DNA of 63,384 nt from Saksenaea vasiformis B4078. Lineage: Eukaryota > Mucoromycota > Mucoromycetes > Mucorales > Saksenaeaceae. The notes beneath the pieces were generated by a model. It was not told the origin of the DNA. It did not search any database and was given only the letters and a program-made list of their open reading frames with translations. Positions within the stretch are counted from its first letter, which is position 1. The number at the start of each line of letters is the position of its first letter. The position numbers and the translations under genes were made by a program. This document shows, in pieces, positions 11,092 to 23,026 of the stretch. The DNA is taken from assembly GCA_000697055.1 (NCBI GenBank), contig JNDT01001637.1, positions 1 through 63,384 on the forward strand. The letters are read 5' to 3'.

Positions 11092-14000
11092 ATGCCGACC
11101 AACAACATGGACCCCTCTCGTTGCACCGTTGTCGTGTTATACCAGTCTCAGCCTCGGCCCTACGTGATTGACGGTAACCATGACAATCAAGACTATCAGC
11201 CATCCTACATAGACCTATTAAGCTCTGTATTTGGTCAAGGTAAGCCAAACGTCTTTGAAAAAAATGCGCGAATTGTACTGACCTTCTCCAGTTTTTGTTC
11301 TGTCAAGCCCTGCCGTCGCTTTGGACCGGGCTAAACAGATTTGCCACGTTGCTCCCACCGTGTTTTTGATTGATCTCGACGTGCTCGTAGATACGGTGCA
11401 CGATGACGACGATTCCGTATATACTTTATCTTGTTCATCTTCTTGCTCCAATAATTCCTCCATCTCTACCCTTTCCGATGCTCGAATGCTATGGATCAAA
11501 AGAATTGCATGTGATCTAGACCGAGTGCCAATTGTCGGTAAAGTAATCCTTCCATTTTTTCTTCTTCCTTTTTGTCCTCTTCACTCAATCCCCCCCCCAC
11601 AAAAAGAAAAAAAATATTTCATATTGCATATTAATTCTTCCCATTCTTTCTTCCTAGTTTGCTCTTCCAACGAGAATAGCACGTTCATGCTTGATTATAT
11701 CCATGCGGGTGCTGCAGATTACCTGCTGAAGCCTCTGCGCCTGGATGTCATTAAAACGTTATTCCTGGTAGGTACCATGTCGTTTGCGGCTGCAAGGACC
11801 CTTCTTCTTTTTACCCTTAACTTATCTGACCCTGTCTTGCTTGATTTTCCCTTATTTTACTGATCCGTTTTGATTGGTCTTTTCAGAAATTACACCGATG
11901 TCGACCCGATTTCAAAATGCACGAAAGCGTCAATGGATCTTCTTTTCCGTCATCGCCTGTATCATGTCCGGATAACTTTATCTCCTCCATTATCACCACG
12001 TCGAACCCTACAGTATCTCAGTTTGATCGCTACAAAGATACACTGGTCAGAGACATGCAGTACGTCATGCGGAAAATGCATAGCCTATGGATTTACATTA
12101 CTGTAGGTTCTCTAAAACGATCATGGATATCTATGCTCCGCTCCCATTACATAACAAATACATTCCTCTGACCAGGTAAGGTAAAAAAAAAAAAAGGAAA
12201 AAAGAAAACCCTGATGCAAGGCGTCTAACCAAAAACTAACGTTCAAAAAGGGAACATGCTGCTGTGCTTAAGCAGAAGGTGTCCAGTTGGGACTTTTATC
12301 CATTTGATTTTGATCACGACGATCTGATTCATTGTGTCTTTTTGATATTTGAAGACGTTTTAAGGTTTCCAAGGGTCGTCGACCCGCCCTTGACGGAAGG
12401 TAAATTAGAGAAAAAAAAAGGGCTCGACCGTTTTTATTGTAATAATTAACGGTGCGTAACGGACTCCAGACCAGTTGTACGACTTTATCATCGACCTTTC
12501 AAGCGCCTACCACGATACAAATCCTTATCACAACTTCGCACATGCTGTCGACGTCCTACAATGTCTGTACTATTTTATGTGCAAATTTGACCAATTGCCG
12601 ATTGAAAAAAAAACAACCAACCGGCGACCTTTTCGACGGCAAGATCTATTCCGACCCATCGATATGTTCGCCCTTTTAATTGCCGCCATTGGCCACGATG
12701 TCGCTCACCCTGGCGTTAACAACATGTTTTTGGTAATTATCTACCTTCCGCCTTACCAACCCTTTTTTTTTCTTTTTGGCCCTCTCCACGCACAATACAG
12801 AAACTTTAACCAAGTTCTTTGTAGAGCAAATCCGCGGCTCCATTGGCCCAGTTGTACAACGATCGTTCTATTCTTGAAAATTTCCATTCAACCGTTTTAT
12901 TTCAACTACTCAAAAAACATAATTTCGACCAGTATGTCGGCGGTGTTGGTTCGCCGGAGTATGAAGGTAAAAAAAAAAAGGAAAAGGGTTTATTTTTTTT
13001 TTCTAACCTTGATCTTTACCGACCTCGGCTAGATTTCCGTAAAACGATTATCACAAGTATCTTGGCAACCGACATGGCCTTGCATAGCGACTATGTCACC
13101 AAAGTCAAGGAACAAGCCATTCGGCTCCGCAATGCCGATCTTCAGTCGTTGGATGCTGCAGCCAGAGAAAATGAACGTCTTTTACTTTGTAGCGGACTGA
13201 TCAAATGCGCTGACATTAGTAATGTGGTACGTCTTTTTCTTCACGAGTAACCTAATTCCCTTTTTCAATCGCATGTCCCTAACCCCTTAAATAATTATAA
13301 TAGGCACGACCATTTTTGCGAGCCACGCAGTGGGCCAAGCTGTTGGTCGAAGAATTTGTCAACCAGGGCGATCTTGAACGAGAACTAGGCATGCCAGTAC
13401 TTCCCATGAATGACCGTGAAAAGGTTGTCCTGGAAGATTCCCAAATTGGGTTTATTCGCTTTGTGGCCTTGGATCTGTTTCAAAGTGTCGAGTCTATCCT
13501 ACCTGGTAACGTGCGAAAAATATCAACTGTGTTACCAAAAATTTTTTTTGGGCTTCCTGGACAAAACCCCCCTTTTTCTAAAACGCCTGTTTCGCTCGTC
13601 TTTTAGAAATGGCCTTTGCTGTCGAACAGATCCAAGAAAACCTGAAACAATGGGAGCTTCGTAAACATGCCAAAACGACGGCTGAAGAGGAAAATCCCTC
13701 ATCGGGCAACTACACTGCAAATTTGGTCGAAACAGGTACGGTGACACCTAAACAATGATGCACGATTTGTTTGCCAACCTTTTTCGTTTTAGGCAATAAG
13801 AAACGATCAAGCAGCAGTATAGAATACCCACCCTCTGTTGAGGTGATGCATAAGCGCGTCTCACTAGACACCAACGGAAGCAACCCCTCTTCCTTCACAA
13901 AACTGCCGAGCATGCCCACTGTAGCCAGGACAAACTATGGGGGAAGCAATCTAACCAATGACGACTTGCCCACCAACCGCCTGACACATTCAGCCGACGA

Positions 14001-14109
14001 TGACTACCATTCCTCCTCCTCCTCTTCCTCGCCCCCACCGCCACCAGGATGGACACCACCATCACACGATGGCGCAAATCCCTTGTACTGTCAATGCTCC
14101 ATACAATAG
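11092..14109 (+). CDS. Cyclic-nucleotide phosphodiesterase with N-terminal receiver-like domain (RegA-like)
   Basis: Twelve exons sum to 706 residues (11092-11239, 11292-11537, 11658-11767, 11887-12102, a 5-nt exon 12176-12180, 12251-12399, 12470-12732, 12825-12966, 13033-13226, 13304-13505, 13607-13735, 13793-14109). The C-terminal half is a class I PDE: YHNFAHAVDVLQ, GHDVAHPGVNN, KCADISN and the nucleotide-binding glutamine in SQIGFI, so all four metal ligands are visible. The N-terminus looks like a receiver domain: FLIDLD places an Asp at the phospho-acceptor position, VVCSSN fits the Ser/Thr switch, and GAADYLLKPLRLD carries the conserved Lys-Pro. The usual acidic pair is replaced (VLYQSQP), and an acidic/Ser-rich insert follows the Asp. 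The tail is Ser/Pro-rich. Known relatives are Dictyostelium RegA and animal PDE8. It probably hydrolyses cAMP. Confidence 0.88.
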
Positions 14110-17100
14110 TTTAGTTCCCTTCACAACAACACCTTCGCATTCTCGTCATTTATTTCAACTGCATCATACCTTTCTTCTTCTTTGTGTAATTTTTTTAACC
14201 CTTCTTCTTCTTCTTCCTCTTCTACTGTATAGAAATTGCAACGGCATATAGATTGTGTACTTAGATTGCTTTTCTTTGTTTCTTTTTGTTTTTTGTTCCG
14301 CTTCTCTTTTCCCAAAAATCTTGTGGATCTCTTTTAAAAAAAAAAAAAAGAAAAATAAATAAATACTGGATTTGGAATAAACATTTGCTTCAAGTAGATG
14401 TGCTCAAGTCGGATGCGCCTTCGCGCTAAGAAGTGTTTCGTTTTTGCAGTGATCCAAGGAATAATTTGCACGTGAAGAAGGACCTGACTGTTGCATTGAA
14501 GTAGTTCTCGGTGCCCTGTCGGAAGGCGTAAAATATCTCGAGATAAGGAAGATGACCCATTGAAGCAAGTACATCGTTTTTGCATCGAGATGCTTCACGG
14601 ATGGTTTCTCAGTATCCCACCGGAGGATAGGTTCCATCCAGAATAACACAGATTTAAAAAATACAGGATCATTCATATCCTTTTGTGTCTACCGTTGAGC
14701 CTGCATAACCTCTGTCCCGAAAACCGTCCAGCTAGGAAAATGGTGTCGCTAATTCCTGTACTAATGTCTACCTATTCCATTCTCCTTCAGCGCAAAGATT
14801 CGGCTTCCATGGATGCATAGTTCATTTAAAGTAGCGTGCCGTTCCTCAGTTTTGGGAAATTGTTGTAATTTTTGCGGGGTCAGTTGATGCGAAATAATTT
14901 TTTTTTCGAAAGTTTGCTGCATGGCTTTTATTTATTACCCTTGTTCGGAAACATCTAGTTTCGGCCCAACAGCGGAGACATCCATGATGAAAGACACCAC
15001 CTGTCCATAATGACGAGTGTCTGTAAAAACGTGGCGCCATCATAAGGCTTTGTGGCTTAAGCCATGTGTTAAAATGGACAAAAGAAAGTCAACTCTTTGT
15101 TATGGCACACAAAGCAATGGCTCACCGATTAGCCGAGGCTACGATCGCAACGATCTGGTCAGACCATACGTTATCTTGTTTGTGACAAGCTGCCTCTTGT
15201 TGCTTTTTTTTTTTTTTTGCATCAATAAGCTTCATTGATGCGCGATTTGATTTCTTTTTTCCTTTTTTTTTTTTTTTTAGTGTGGGGAATCTATTACGGG
15301 ACCGAAGTTTCTCGAAGTTATGATGTGTTCTTCTTTCACTCGGCATTCTCTTTTTTTGGGAGGTGTTTGTACGCGTCTATGTTGCATGTGCGGAATCAAA
15401 AACGCCAAGTGAACAGCTTGAACTGACACCATCTTTGTAAACGAGAGAAATATGCAGCTTTAGGTTGTCTATCTACCCTTCTCCTGCCAAGACCTGCTGT
15501 GCTATGCAGAGTCGACATCATGTGGCGCCGAAAAATCTGGCTGCAACTATTTTCGCCTCCTTTTTTTTTCGGTCGTCTAGACGTAGAATCACTAGATTCT
15601 CATCTTTGCACCACATCCCCATGGCGTTAGTATCCGTCTGGATCAGCCTAATAAAATTAGCGACCTCCATCGTACAAACAGGAAACTTATTCTAAATAGC
15701 GATATGCTTTCTCGTTGATTGCTACGCAATAAGTTACGCAAATGCAATTGTACGTATGTCAGGTAGCTCCGAGGCGTTTGACCTGCTTCTCAAATATTTG
15801 CCCTGCAGTTTATTCTTCTAGAGTTAATTAGGTTCCTTAAACTTTTATTTTCTTTTTTGCCCTGCGAGGTCCTACAAGTGTAAGCTTCTCGAAGCGTAAA
15901 TGGAATGCCATGGTGACCGGACATGATTTAATAAACCTAAGCACGCGCTGTGGTCACCGATGCATCTTCACGTTCAGCAGGGTAAAGAGGATAGTACCGT
16001 CTGTCTGGAAGTAATTACTGCATATCCACCGCTTCCGAGCGATGCTAAGGGTTCACTGCTACTAGCCGCTGTTGGTCCGACATGTAAGCTGTACGATGTA
16101 ACGTCACGTAAAGCAAACGTGCCCTCATAGGTCATAAAAAAAGCCAATGAACGGAGAGCCGCTGTTCTATTTTAAAAAAATTGATAATAGTATTGTTATT
16201 ATTATAGATCATCGGTGTGTGTGGCCTCGTTTTGTTAGCAGGTGATTAAATAAGTTCTTTAATTCCAGAAAATGCCCTTGATGGAAGGCATTGCATTCCT
16301 AAGTCATTCAAAATGAACGCCTCCCCCCTTTTTGTCATGATTTTCGGACACATCCTAGGGCAATAGCTTCTTATATTTCTAGAAATATCAATATCATTCA
16401 GGTCTAACTGATTTTCGATTTTTGCTTGCTAATCATGTTTCTTGATGATTTGGACTGGGAAGTTGGTACCAGATGACGGTGCAGGTATCAGTCTTGGATT
16501 TCGGTGGTAGCTCGGCAACTAACTGCGAAAACAAATGTCCGTCCTTGCGTTCTACTGAGATTTGTGCTCAGTTTCGGCGTAAAAAAAGGGGGAGGCGAGT
16601 CTCGGCAACAAGAAATAGTTAGATGGGAATGCAAGCCGTCTGTTAGGAATAAGAAGGTTGCTGTAGTATGTGGCAAGAAGTTTGTGAAGAACACCAAATG
16701 CCAGCTTATCGAGGCAGGGAAGCATGTAAACATAGCAGTGCCATACAATTGGCAAATCATGCAGACATAGGGTACACTACCTACTATACTAATGATACAG
16801 ACCAATTTTCTTACCATTATCTGTGTTCCAGTCAGGCACAACAGAAAAGCATGTGGAGTTTAGCTGACGAAAGCATGCATTTGATTATCTTTCTATTTTT
16901 GGATGAAAGTAGGTGCCTCCACAAACAAATAGACGCACTTTATCTCGTACAAATGCTATATCATCGTTTCCCTAAGAGGTGACAACAGATAGTCTATTAA
17001 AGAAAAAAAAAACTATATTCATACATAGCAAAAGAATAAGAAAAGAGGTAAATCGTACATTTTATATAAAAAAAAGTGCATTATGGGGGAGAAAGATAAA

Positions 17101-17297
17101 AAAAAAAGGGAAGAGAACAGACTCACGGACATGAAGGCATATGAAAAAAAAAAAAAAAAGAAGGTTACTATAAAATAATAAATCAACATAGTTTGACAAG
17201 TTAAATACAAGAAAAAAGAAGGTGAATGGGTGAGGAAAAAACAGGGGTGGAGGTACTGATGTCAAAAATAAAGAAAAGGGAAGGGGTGTGGGGTTGT
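14110..17297. other. 3.2-kb gene-poor region
   Basis: Holds many homopolymer runs (near 14335, 15205, 15265, 17140). Unrecognised ORFs include 14676-14404 (-, 90 aa), 15465-15695 (+) and 16504-16770 (+, 88 aa, Lys/Val-rich with several Cys). None has a family signature or a splice-consistent extension that I could establish. The last 300 bp is the 3' flank of the CSL gene. Confidence 0.45.
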
Positions 17298-20200
17298 TTA
17301 AAACTGATAAAACTTATTGGTCTTGTATACGATACCGTCGTTTCTGACCAGCAAAATCGGCAACATGTACATTTCTTTTTGTTCCAGGGATATACTCTGC
17401 AATAGTTCGTTGCGGGGTGGAATACGACAAATGAGGAGTTCCCGGCTTCGATAGTCGACTTGTGGTGCTCTGACATCACCGAACCAAACTTGAATATCGC
17501 GTGAAAAGTTTTCACCATGCAATGTCATCATCTCGGTCTGTGGGTGATCTTTTGAAGGATTGAGGGTGTAATTGGACAGGAAGGGGGAGTAGAGAGAGGA
17601 AGTTGTTAGGGAAGTCATAGTTTCTGGTTGGGAGGGCCAAAATGTATAGGTGGCACAATCTGTCCCTACAATTGTCCACACAGCCGTGTCGGAAACGTCC
17701 TCGGACCATATTGCACCAAGTTCAGAGATGTTTCCGTTGGCACTTGCGCCGGACATACGGCGATGATACCTGCCTGTCGAGCTGCTGCTGCTGCTGCTAG
17801 TGCTACTACTGACACTCGGTTTACGTTCGGAAAATGAACGTGATCGGCTGTTACTGCCGTTCATCGTTAAACGATGCGATGCAGGTCTCATGCCCGTGCT
17901 ACTGCTGCCATTGGGACTCGTATTGTAACCACTGCCAGTATGGAAAGCCCCATATTCGCTGCATAGGCTGTTCACGCGCCGTCGTAGTCGGAAGTCCGCT
18001 GTCTTGGGAGTCTCGGAATCCTTTAGATCGGTAAGTGACATGGAAGACACAAGCTCGCCATTTCTGCTTGACATGACAAACGATTGGTCCTGTACATCGG
18101 TGGAGACGCGTCGTTTCCGCACCACTCTGCCTCCTTCTTCAGACATCACTGACATGTCAAGCCTGTAGTCTGCCATATAAGTAGAGTTTGATAGAGAAGG
18201 GGATGGAGGATGTAGAGGTTTACGAGGTTCGGTTGTTTTATGCATGCCTACCATGTCATTAAGACAGGCAAGATAGGTAACATCTGGATGGCTGCGTGGC
18301 ATTCTCACACCATGGTCCTGACTTTGTGATTCATTCTGTTGTTGTTGTTGTTGCTGTTGCTGCTGCTGCTGTCGACTTGCAGGGTCCTGTACAATCTGAA
18401 GTGCAATCTTGTGGAGCTGAGAGACAGGGTCGCCAAGCATTTCGTCACCATACTCTCCACCAACACCATTGTCGTTTCCCCTAAGCATGTCATCTGAACA
18501 CCGTGCACCGCCTACGACAGTGGACGCCTTATCCACTTTGCGAATAATCATGACAGGACTGACCAGGCCGGTAGTAAGACATTGCAAAACAATGTGTTGG
18601 TTGTAATGAATCGACAGGAGTTGGTTTGTCGTGTTTTTCAATGCAATGGCGGGAGGAGGAGGGTAGGGTGTGCTACGAGTATAGACATCACGGCCAATGT
18701 AGTCTTCAGGGGTCTCGCCATTGTTAGCGTCACAAGGGGTTCTGGTGGTGTCGACGATCCAAATGACAAACGGGTCCCAGCTACCTGTACGCGCAACAAA
18801 ACACGTACTGTCTCCGGCAGCAGAAGGGGAGGGTTGCGGATGACCTGGAAATGCAAACGGCGACCCGCCGGTGGTCGAGACACCCAAATATTTTGTAGAT
18901 ACAGTTTGTGACCGAATACGGTTGAACAATGAGACTGTTGTCCCATGATGAATGCATACTGCAGATCAGACATGATAACGAAAAAGCAAGGTTAGGTTTT
19001 GCATGAGAAAAAAAATGAGAGAGAAAGAAAATTTTAACTTACGTTCCATATTCTTGACACTCTGTCTTTTTTTGCTGGGTTTGCTGATGACTTTGATGCC
19101 TTTGCTAGCTAGAGTTCCGAGCATGAAACCATTTGCTAGCTGGATTCGCATAAGACACTCGACGCGTTTTCGTTTTTCATCTGCATCATTGATGTACAGG
19201 TGTTTTGATACGCATTTCCCAGCTGCTAATGGTTCTCGCTGATGATTATGATACCAGTCAATAGGTTTATTTCGTGATTCTGTCACGCTGCCTCGGAAAC
19301 GGTTGGCGTGGTGATCCTGTTGTTGTGGCTGCGTAGAGGTTCCTTGCTGTGTTTGTTTAGGCTGACCTGTCTGGCCAACGGTTGCACCAGAGACTGTGTA
19401 CCATTCAATTTGGCCGGGCTGACTAGTGGATTCACCAGAAATACACACGCTCAATTTTGGTGGCGCCAAGAGTTGGTCGTTTATCACCACCGACGGCTCA
19501 CACTCGGATGCCAAAGCATGGTGTACATCTTCGTCGGATGTCAGACGTTTCTTCTTTGAAGTCCACCAACTCGTACCGACCAGGATAGCTGTGGGTGGGG
19601 GACATAGAAATCTGTAGTTGAGCAAATTAGCAAACAAAAAAGAAAAAAAATAGTTGGCTTTTTTTTTTTTGAGTACAACATTACCTCTTCTCGGTTCCAT
19701 AACTTTTTTGTGCAACTTTGGAGGTCAAGATGACGACAGTGCGTTCGCCTGCCGCAATCGGATCCGGATTTTGCAAATAAGCTTGGATGAGCGGCCGCAA
19801 TTTTGCCGCATTGACCGCATTTTGCATCAGCCGCGCAGTGACCATCCCGGCTTTAAGATCCAGAATGTTGGAAGACACAATGTGGTGCAAACCTTCCTGC
19901 GCTGTATCACAAGACGCATAGCGTCGAGTATAGTCGTCTGCCTCGGCGATCGACAGATGGGGTAAGACGGCATTCGTGCCAGGGTGAGCATAAGATAAGT
20001 TCGATCCCGAACGAACAGCGCGACGAGAACCACCATACATTGGTGTGATAGGAGGCGAAGAGTTAGAAGAAGAAGAATTAGAAGGTGAATCGGGTGGTAA
20101 GGAGGCGGAAATAGACATTGGTATATCCACTTCCTTTCTCTGGGGTGCTGAATCATGGACCTTTTTTTTTGTGTTACTGTCAGTAAGGTTATCTGAGAGG

Positions 20201-21088
20201 TTTTCTTATTCTTACCATAGTTGTAGGCATTGAATGCGTGGTTGTCGTAGCCAACGCAAATTCATTTTGGTAATGCGGCGATGGCCAATCTACCGGTCGT
20301 TGATGATGATCCGTATAAGGTACATGGAATGCGTGCGGTGATGGCTGGTGCTGATCTTCATAAATTGAATCAAGAAAGCTCGGAGAAAAGAAGGTGGGAG
20401 TAGCGGCTTCGGAAAAAGTAGCATGAGAGTGAATCGACGATGGGTGGTTCGGAGACTCGGCTAGTGTTGTCGCGGTGGTTGCACCAACCCAGGATTGTAT
20501 CAACTGTTGCTGATGTTCTTGATGAACGTTTGTTAAGTTCTCCAAGTGAAGAACTGGCGCGGATCGGGATGGATTTAAGGTGGAGGAAGAGGTCATCGCG
20601 TGAAGATCGAGAGAATCTGATTGTTCTTGTTTCAAACAATACTGATCTACAGTGTCTGAGGTTGGCAGGAAATCAAGACCCAGTGACCCTTGCTGAGTCG
20701 TTGTTGGTGTACTGAGGAGCGTATTATTATCGACGGAAGAAGTAGAGGAGGCAGAAGTCATTATGGGATCATAAGCCTGGGGTAATATGCCTTCCAGGTA
20801 AGGCGTTGTCGTGGCATCTACCACAGTAGTAGCTGATGGAGGTGGCGAAGGAAGAGAGCCACTTTGATTGGGTTGGCCTACCCAGGTGCCAGCAGTCGCT
20901 GCAAGTGACGAGGAGGAATAGGCCATTGTATAGGCATCTGCAGCAATAGGTTGCCAATGCACAGGATAGGACTCAGAGACGATTGGATACTGCAAATCTT
21001 GTTTGCGTTTTCGGGGACGTTCTTGGGAGAAATAGAAGGATGATGTCTGTGAAGGCACAGGAGTTGGAGGGTCTGCCATACTAGGCAT
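17298..21088 (-). CDS. CSL (CBF1/RBP-J/Su(H)) family transcription factor
   Basis: Four exons (21088-20216, 20160-19685, 19611-19043, 18958-17298) give 1192 residues. After a long low-complexity N-terminus, the CSL core starts with VVILTSKVAQKSYGTEKRFL CPPP, split by intron 2. It continues with WYHNHQREPLAAGKCVSKHL and ISKPSKKRQSVKN, then LCIHHGTTVSLFNRIRSQTV STKYL, which forms only when exons 3 and 4 are joined. These are the DNA-contacting Rel-like and beta-trefoil signatures. The C-terminal part has WTIVGTDCATYTFW and an IPT/TIG-like end (HGENFSRDIQVWFGDVRAP). Fungal CSL proteins (Cbf11/Cbf12 in fission yeast) bind GTGRGAA-type elements and regulate adhesion, cell cycle and lipid genes without Notch. 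The large size and the long insert with a 12-Gln tract inside the trefoil suggest the fungal long class. In-frame ATG at 21079 is an alternative start. Confidence 0.92.
18336..18371 (-). repeat. CAG/CAA tract encoding 12 glutamines in the CSL protein
   Basis: A mixed CTG/TTG run on the plus strand reads as twelve consecutive Gln codons in the CSL frame. It is likely to be length-variable between strains. Confidence 0.9.
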
Positions 21089-22208
21089 ATTTTAACTTGT
21101 TAACTAATAAAACAAAAGGAAAGAAGGAGGAAGAGGAAGAAGGAAATAAGAGAAAGAGCAGGTGTAGTAATAATAGTAACCAAGGAAGAAGAGACGGAGT
21201 TTTCTTTGTTGGATGTGGGGTAAAAAACTCTCGTCTTGTAGGGAAGAGTGATTGCCCTCACAATGTACAAAGTGACTGTGCCCCCATTTTTTTTACCTTT
21301 TGAGCATCAATGGGTGGTTACCTCGTGTGCTACGTTGAGACATCGTGACCACAAAAGATGGCCATCAAGGTTTAGCGACTGACGACTTGGACTTACTCTA
21401 TTTTCATTTTAATTTGGTAAAGGAGGTGATACCCGCACCCTCATCGTTCCCCATCTATCTATAACCAACTGTATCCAAAGTGGCAATGCTTTTGTAACCT
21501 TAGGTGATTACACAAGTCCCCAAGCCTTTCGTCATTTTTGGGTGATCTGTGCCACTGAGAGTGATCTTGTGCCCGGTTTAGCTCCTTGACGCTCGAATCT
21601 GGGATCCCTCCTCTGCACTTTCTCCAATGCGAATATCTGTATTTGGGGGGAAGGAAGAAATATGGATTTGTTTATTATTGTCATGCTGACCCTTATATCT
21701 GGTCACTGTACCATGTTACAAAGAGGAAAAGAAAAACATCATTCCACCTCATTACAGAAAAACAAAATCTAATGCATCAACATGCTACTTTCCCGATGCC
21801 TTTTCATTCAATAAAAAATGATACTGCGTAAATAAACAAATAAACAAAGACAAACCAATAGGCTCAAGTGGGTAAAGCGCGCTGTTAACCATCTGAACAA
21901 ACAGGTGCAACCAAAAATGCTCAGCTGGACAACTCGGTCTCACCTCGAACGTTCCACTCTTGTTTTCCCTTTTTTCTCCCAACCTGATCTGTGCCCATTG
22001 AGTTACCCAAAGATTTCAACCTTAAATCATGACACAGTTTCAGGTTTGTTTACAACTAGCAAAAGAAAATCAAGAGATATTGTGTATCCGTTGTCAAAGT
22101 TGCTCGGTATCACATGTGTACGTTGTCACAAAGCACCCGGGCTGTTGGTTATCTTGTTGCCATCGCTCTCCGCCTCCTCCACCGTACCTGACAATCGGGT
22201 CAAACAGT
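21089..22208. other. Intergenic region between the CSL 5' end and the BLOC1S1 3' end
   Basis: A purine-rich stretch lies upstream of CSL (21110-21160 on the plus strand). ORFs at 21586-21831 (+), 21905-22270 (+) and 21982-21785 (-) show no family signature. A tRNA-like stretch near 21861 was examined and rejected. Confidence 0.45.
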
Positions 22209-22778
22209 CTATACCTTTTTTTTTTCCTTCGCTTCAGTTTGCTCACCTTGGTGTACAAATTCCAGTGTAGTCATAATCGTTCTCATATCATGTTCCATAA
22301 TACTGGCCCAATTTTCCACATCACCCAGCTCCTAAATCCACTTTGAGACACGCAGATTTCTACGTTTTCGTTGTCCCGTACCTTGAGTGCGTTATTAAAA
22401 TCATCCGCAAGCGATAGCCACTGCTTTGTTTGCCTAGTATATTTGGCTGTCTGGTTTGCTAATATTCTTGACTCTTGCTCTAGCTCTTTTTGGCGTGCAA
22501 TAATAGTATTCATCCTTCATATGCCATGATAAGTTAAGATGACAATGTCGCAATTAGGCAATGTCCTTTTCTTTTCTTTTTTTTTTTTTTACCCATGACT
22601 GAGATGGTCTGTCAATGAATCAGTCAAACCGTTTACTGCATTTACAGCGTCTTTACGTAATTGCTCTGCGTGGCCAGTTAATGACAAAAAAAACAGCTCT
22701 CTCAAGTTTACCATTGTTACGTTTGACATCGGATTGTTTCTGATTATGCTCTTTTAAGAGTTGTGCAAGTGAAGCCAT
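22209..22778 (-). CDS. BLOC1S1: BLOC-1 subunit 1 (BLOS1/GCN5L1) homologue
   Basis: Four exons (22778-22712, 22665-22593, 22514-22382, 22331-22209) join to 131 residues, close to the 125 of the human protein. The N-terminus MASLAQLLKEHNQKQSDVKR mirrors MLSRLLKEHQ...R. It is followed by a helix (VNGLTDSLTDHLSHG), then QTAKYTRQTKQWLSLADDFN NALKELGDVENW, the hallmark central block of BLOS1, and a C-terminal MEHDMRTIMTTLEFVHQG. The NALK/ELGDVENW junction forms only when exons 3 and 4 are spliced. BLOS1 is a coiled-coil subunit of BLOC-1 and BORC, acting in endolysosomal sorting and positioning. Many yeasts have reduced BLOC-1 sets, so retention fits an early-diverging fungus. A lysine-rich tail (EAKEKKKV) ends the protein. 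Confidence 0.87.
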
Positions 22779-22783
22779 TTGGT

Positions 22784-23026
22784 TCAAGAAAAACGGTGAC
22801 CGCGGTTCTTCAGGTTCCCCCGCAACTTTATGTGAAACATGCTTGTTTTGGCAAAAACGCTTCTATTTCGAGTCAGTGCGAAGCTGCCTAGACCTTGTAC
22901 TATCAAGATCGCGATGACGATTAAAAAAAGGAAACAGAAGACATAGTATAATCCTATTTCTGCCTGTGTCTCACTTGGATTGTTCGTACAAGACTTAGAA
23001 ACTGCATCCATAAACGTTTGTGTCAA
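22784..23026 (-). CDS. Small membrane ORF immediately upstream of BLOC1S1
   Basis: An 80-codon ORF on the same strand ends only 5 nt before the BLOC1S1 ATG. It has a polar N-terminus (MDAVSKSCTNNPSETQAE), one clear transmembrane segment (YYVFCFLFLIVIAILIVQGL) near residues 27-47 and a basic tail. I do not recognise it. It may be an upstream ORF in the BLOC1S1 leader, the first cistron of a two-protein message, or chance. Its clean membrane topology argues mildly for a real product. Confidence 0.35.
   Translation of the reverse strand: MTQTFMDAVSKSCTNNPSETQAEIGLYYVFCFLFLIVIAILIVQGLGSFALTRNRSVFAKTSMFHIKLRGNLKNRGHRFS

Noticed and set aside
16504..16982. Overlapping plus-strand ORFs with Cys and Lys clusters, considered as a transposase zinc-finger relic
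   Set aside because: The Cys spacing does not fit a known finger, and no catalytic motif occurs in any nearby frame.
21855..21925. tRNA-Asn-like stretch (GGCTCAAGTGGGTAAAGCGCGCTGTTAACC)
   Set aside because: The anticodon-arm stem does not pair, there is no GGTTCGAATC-type B box, and no acceptor stem can be formed.
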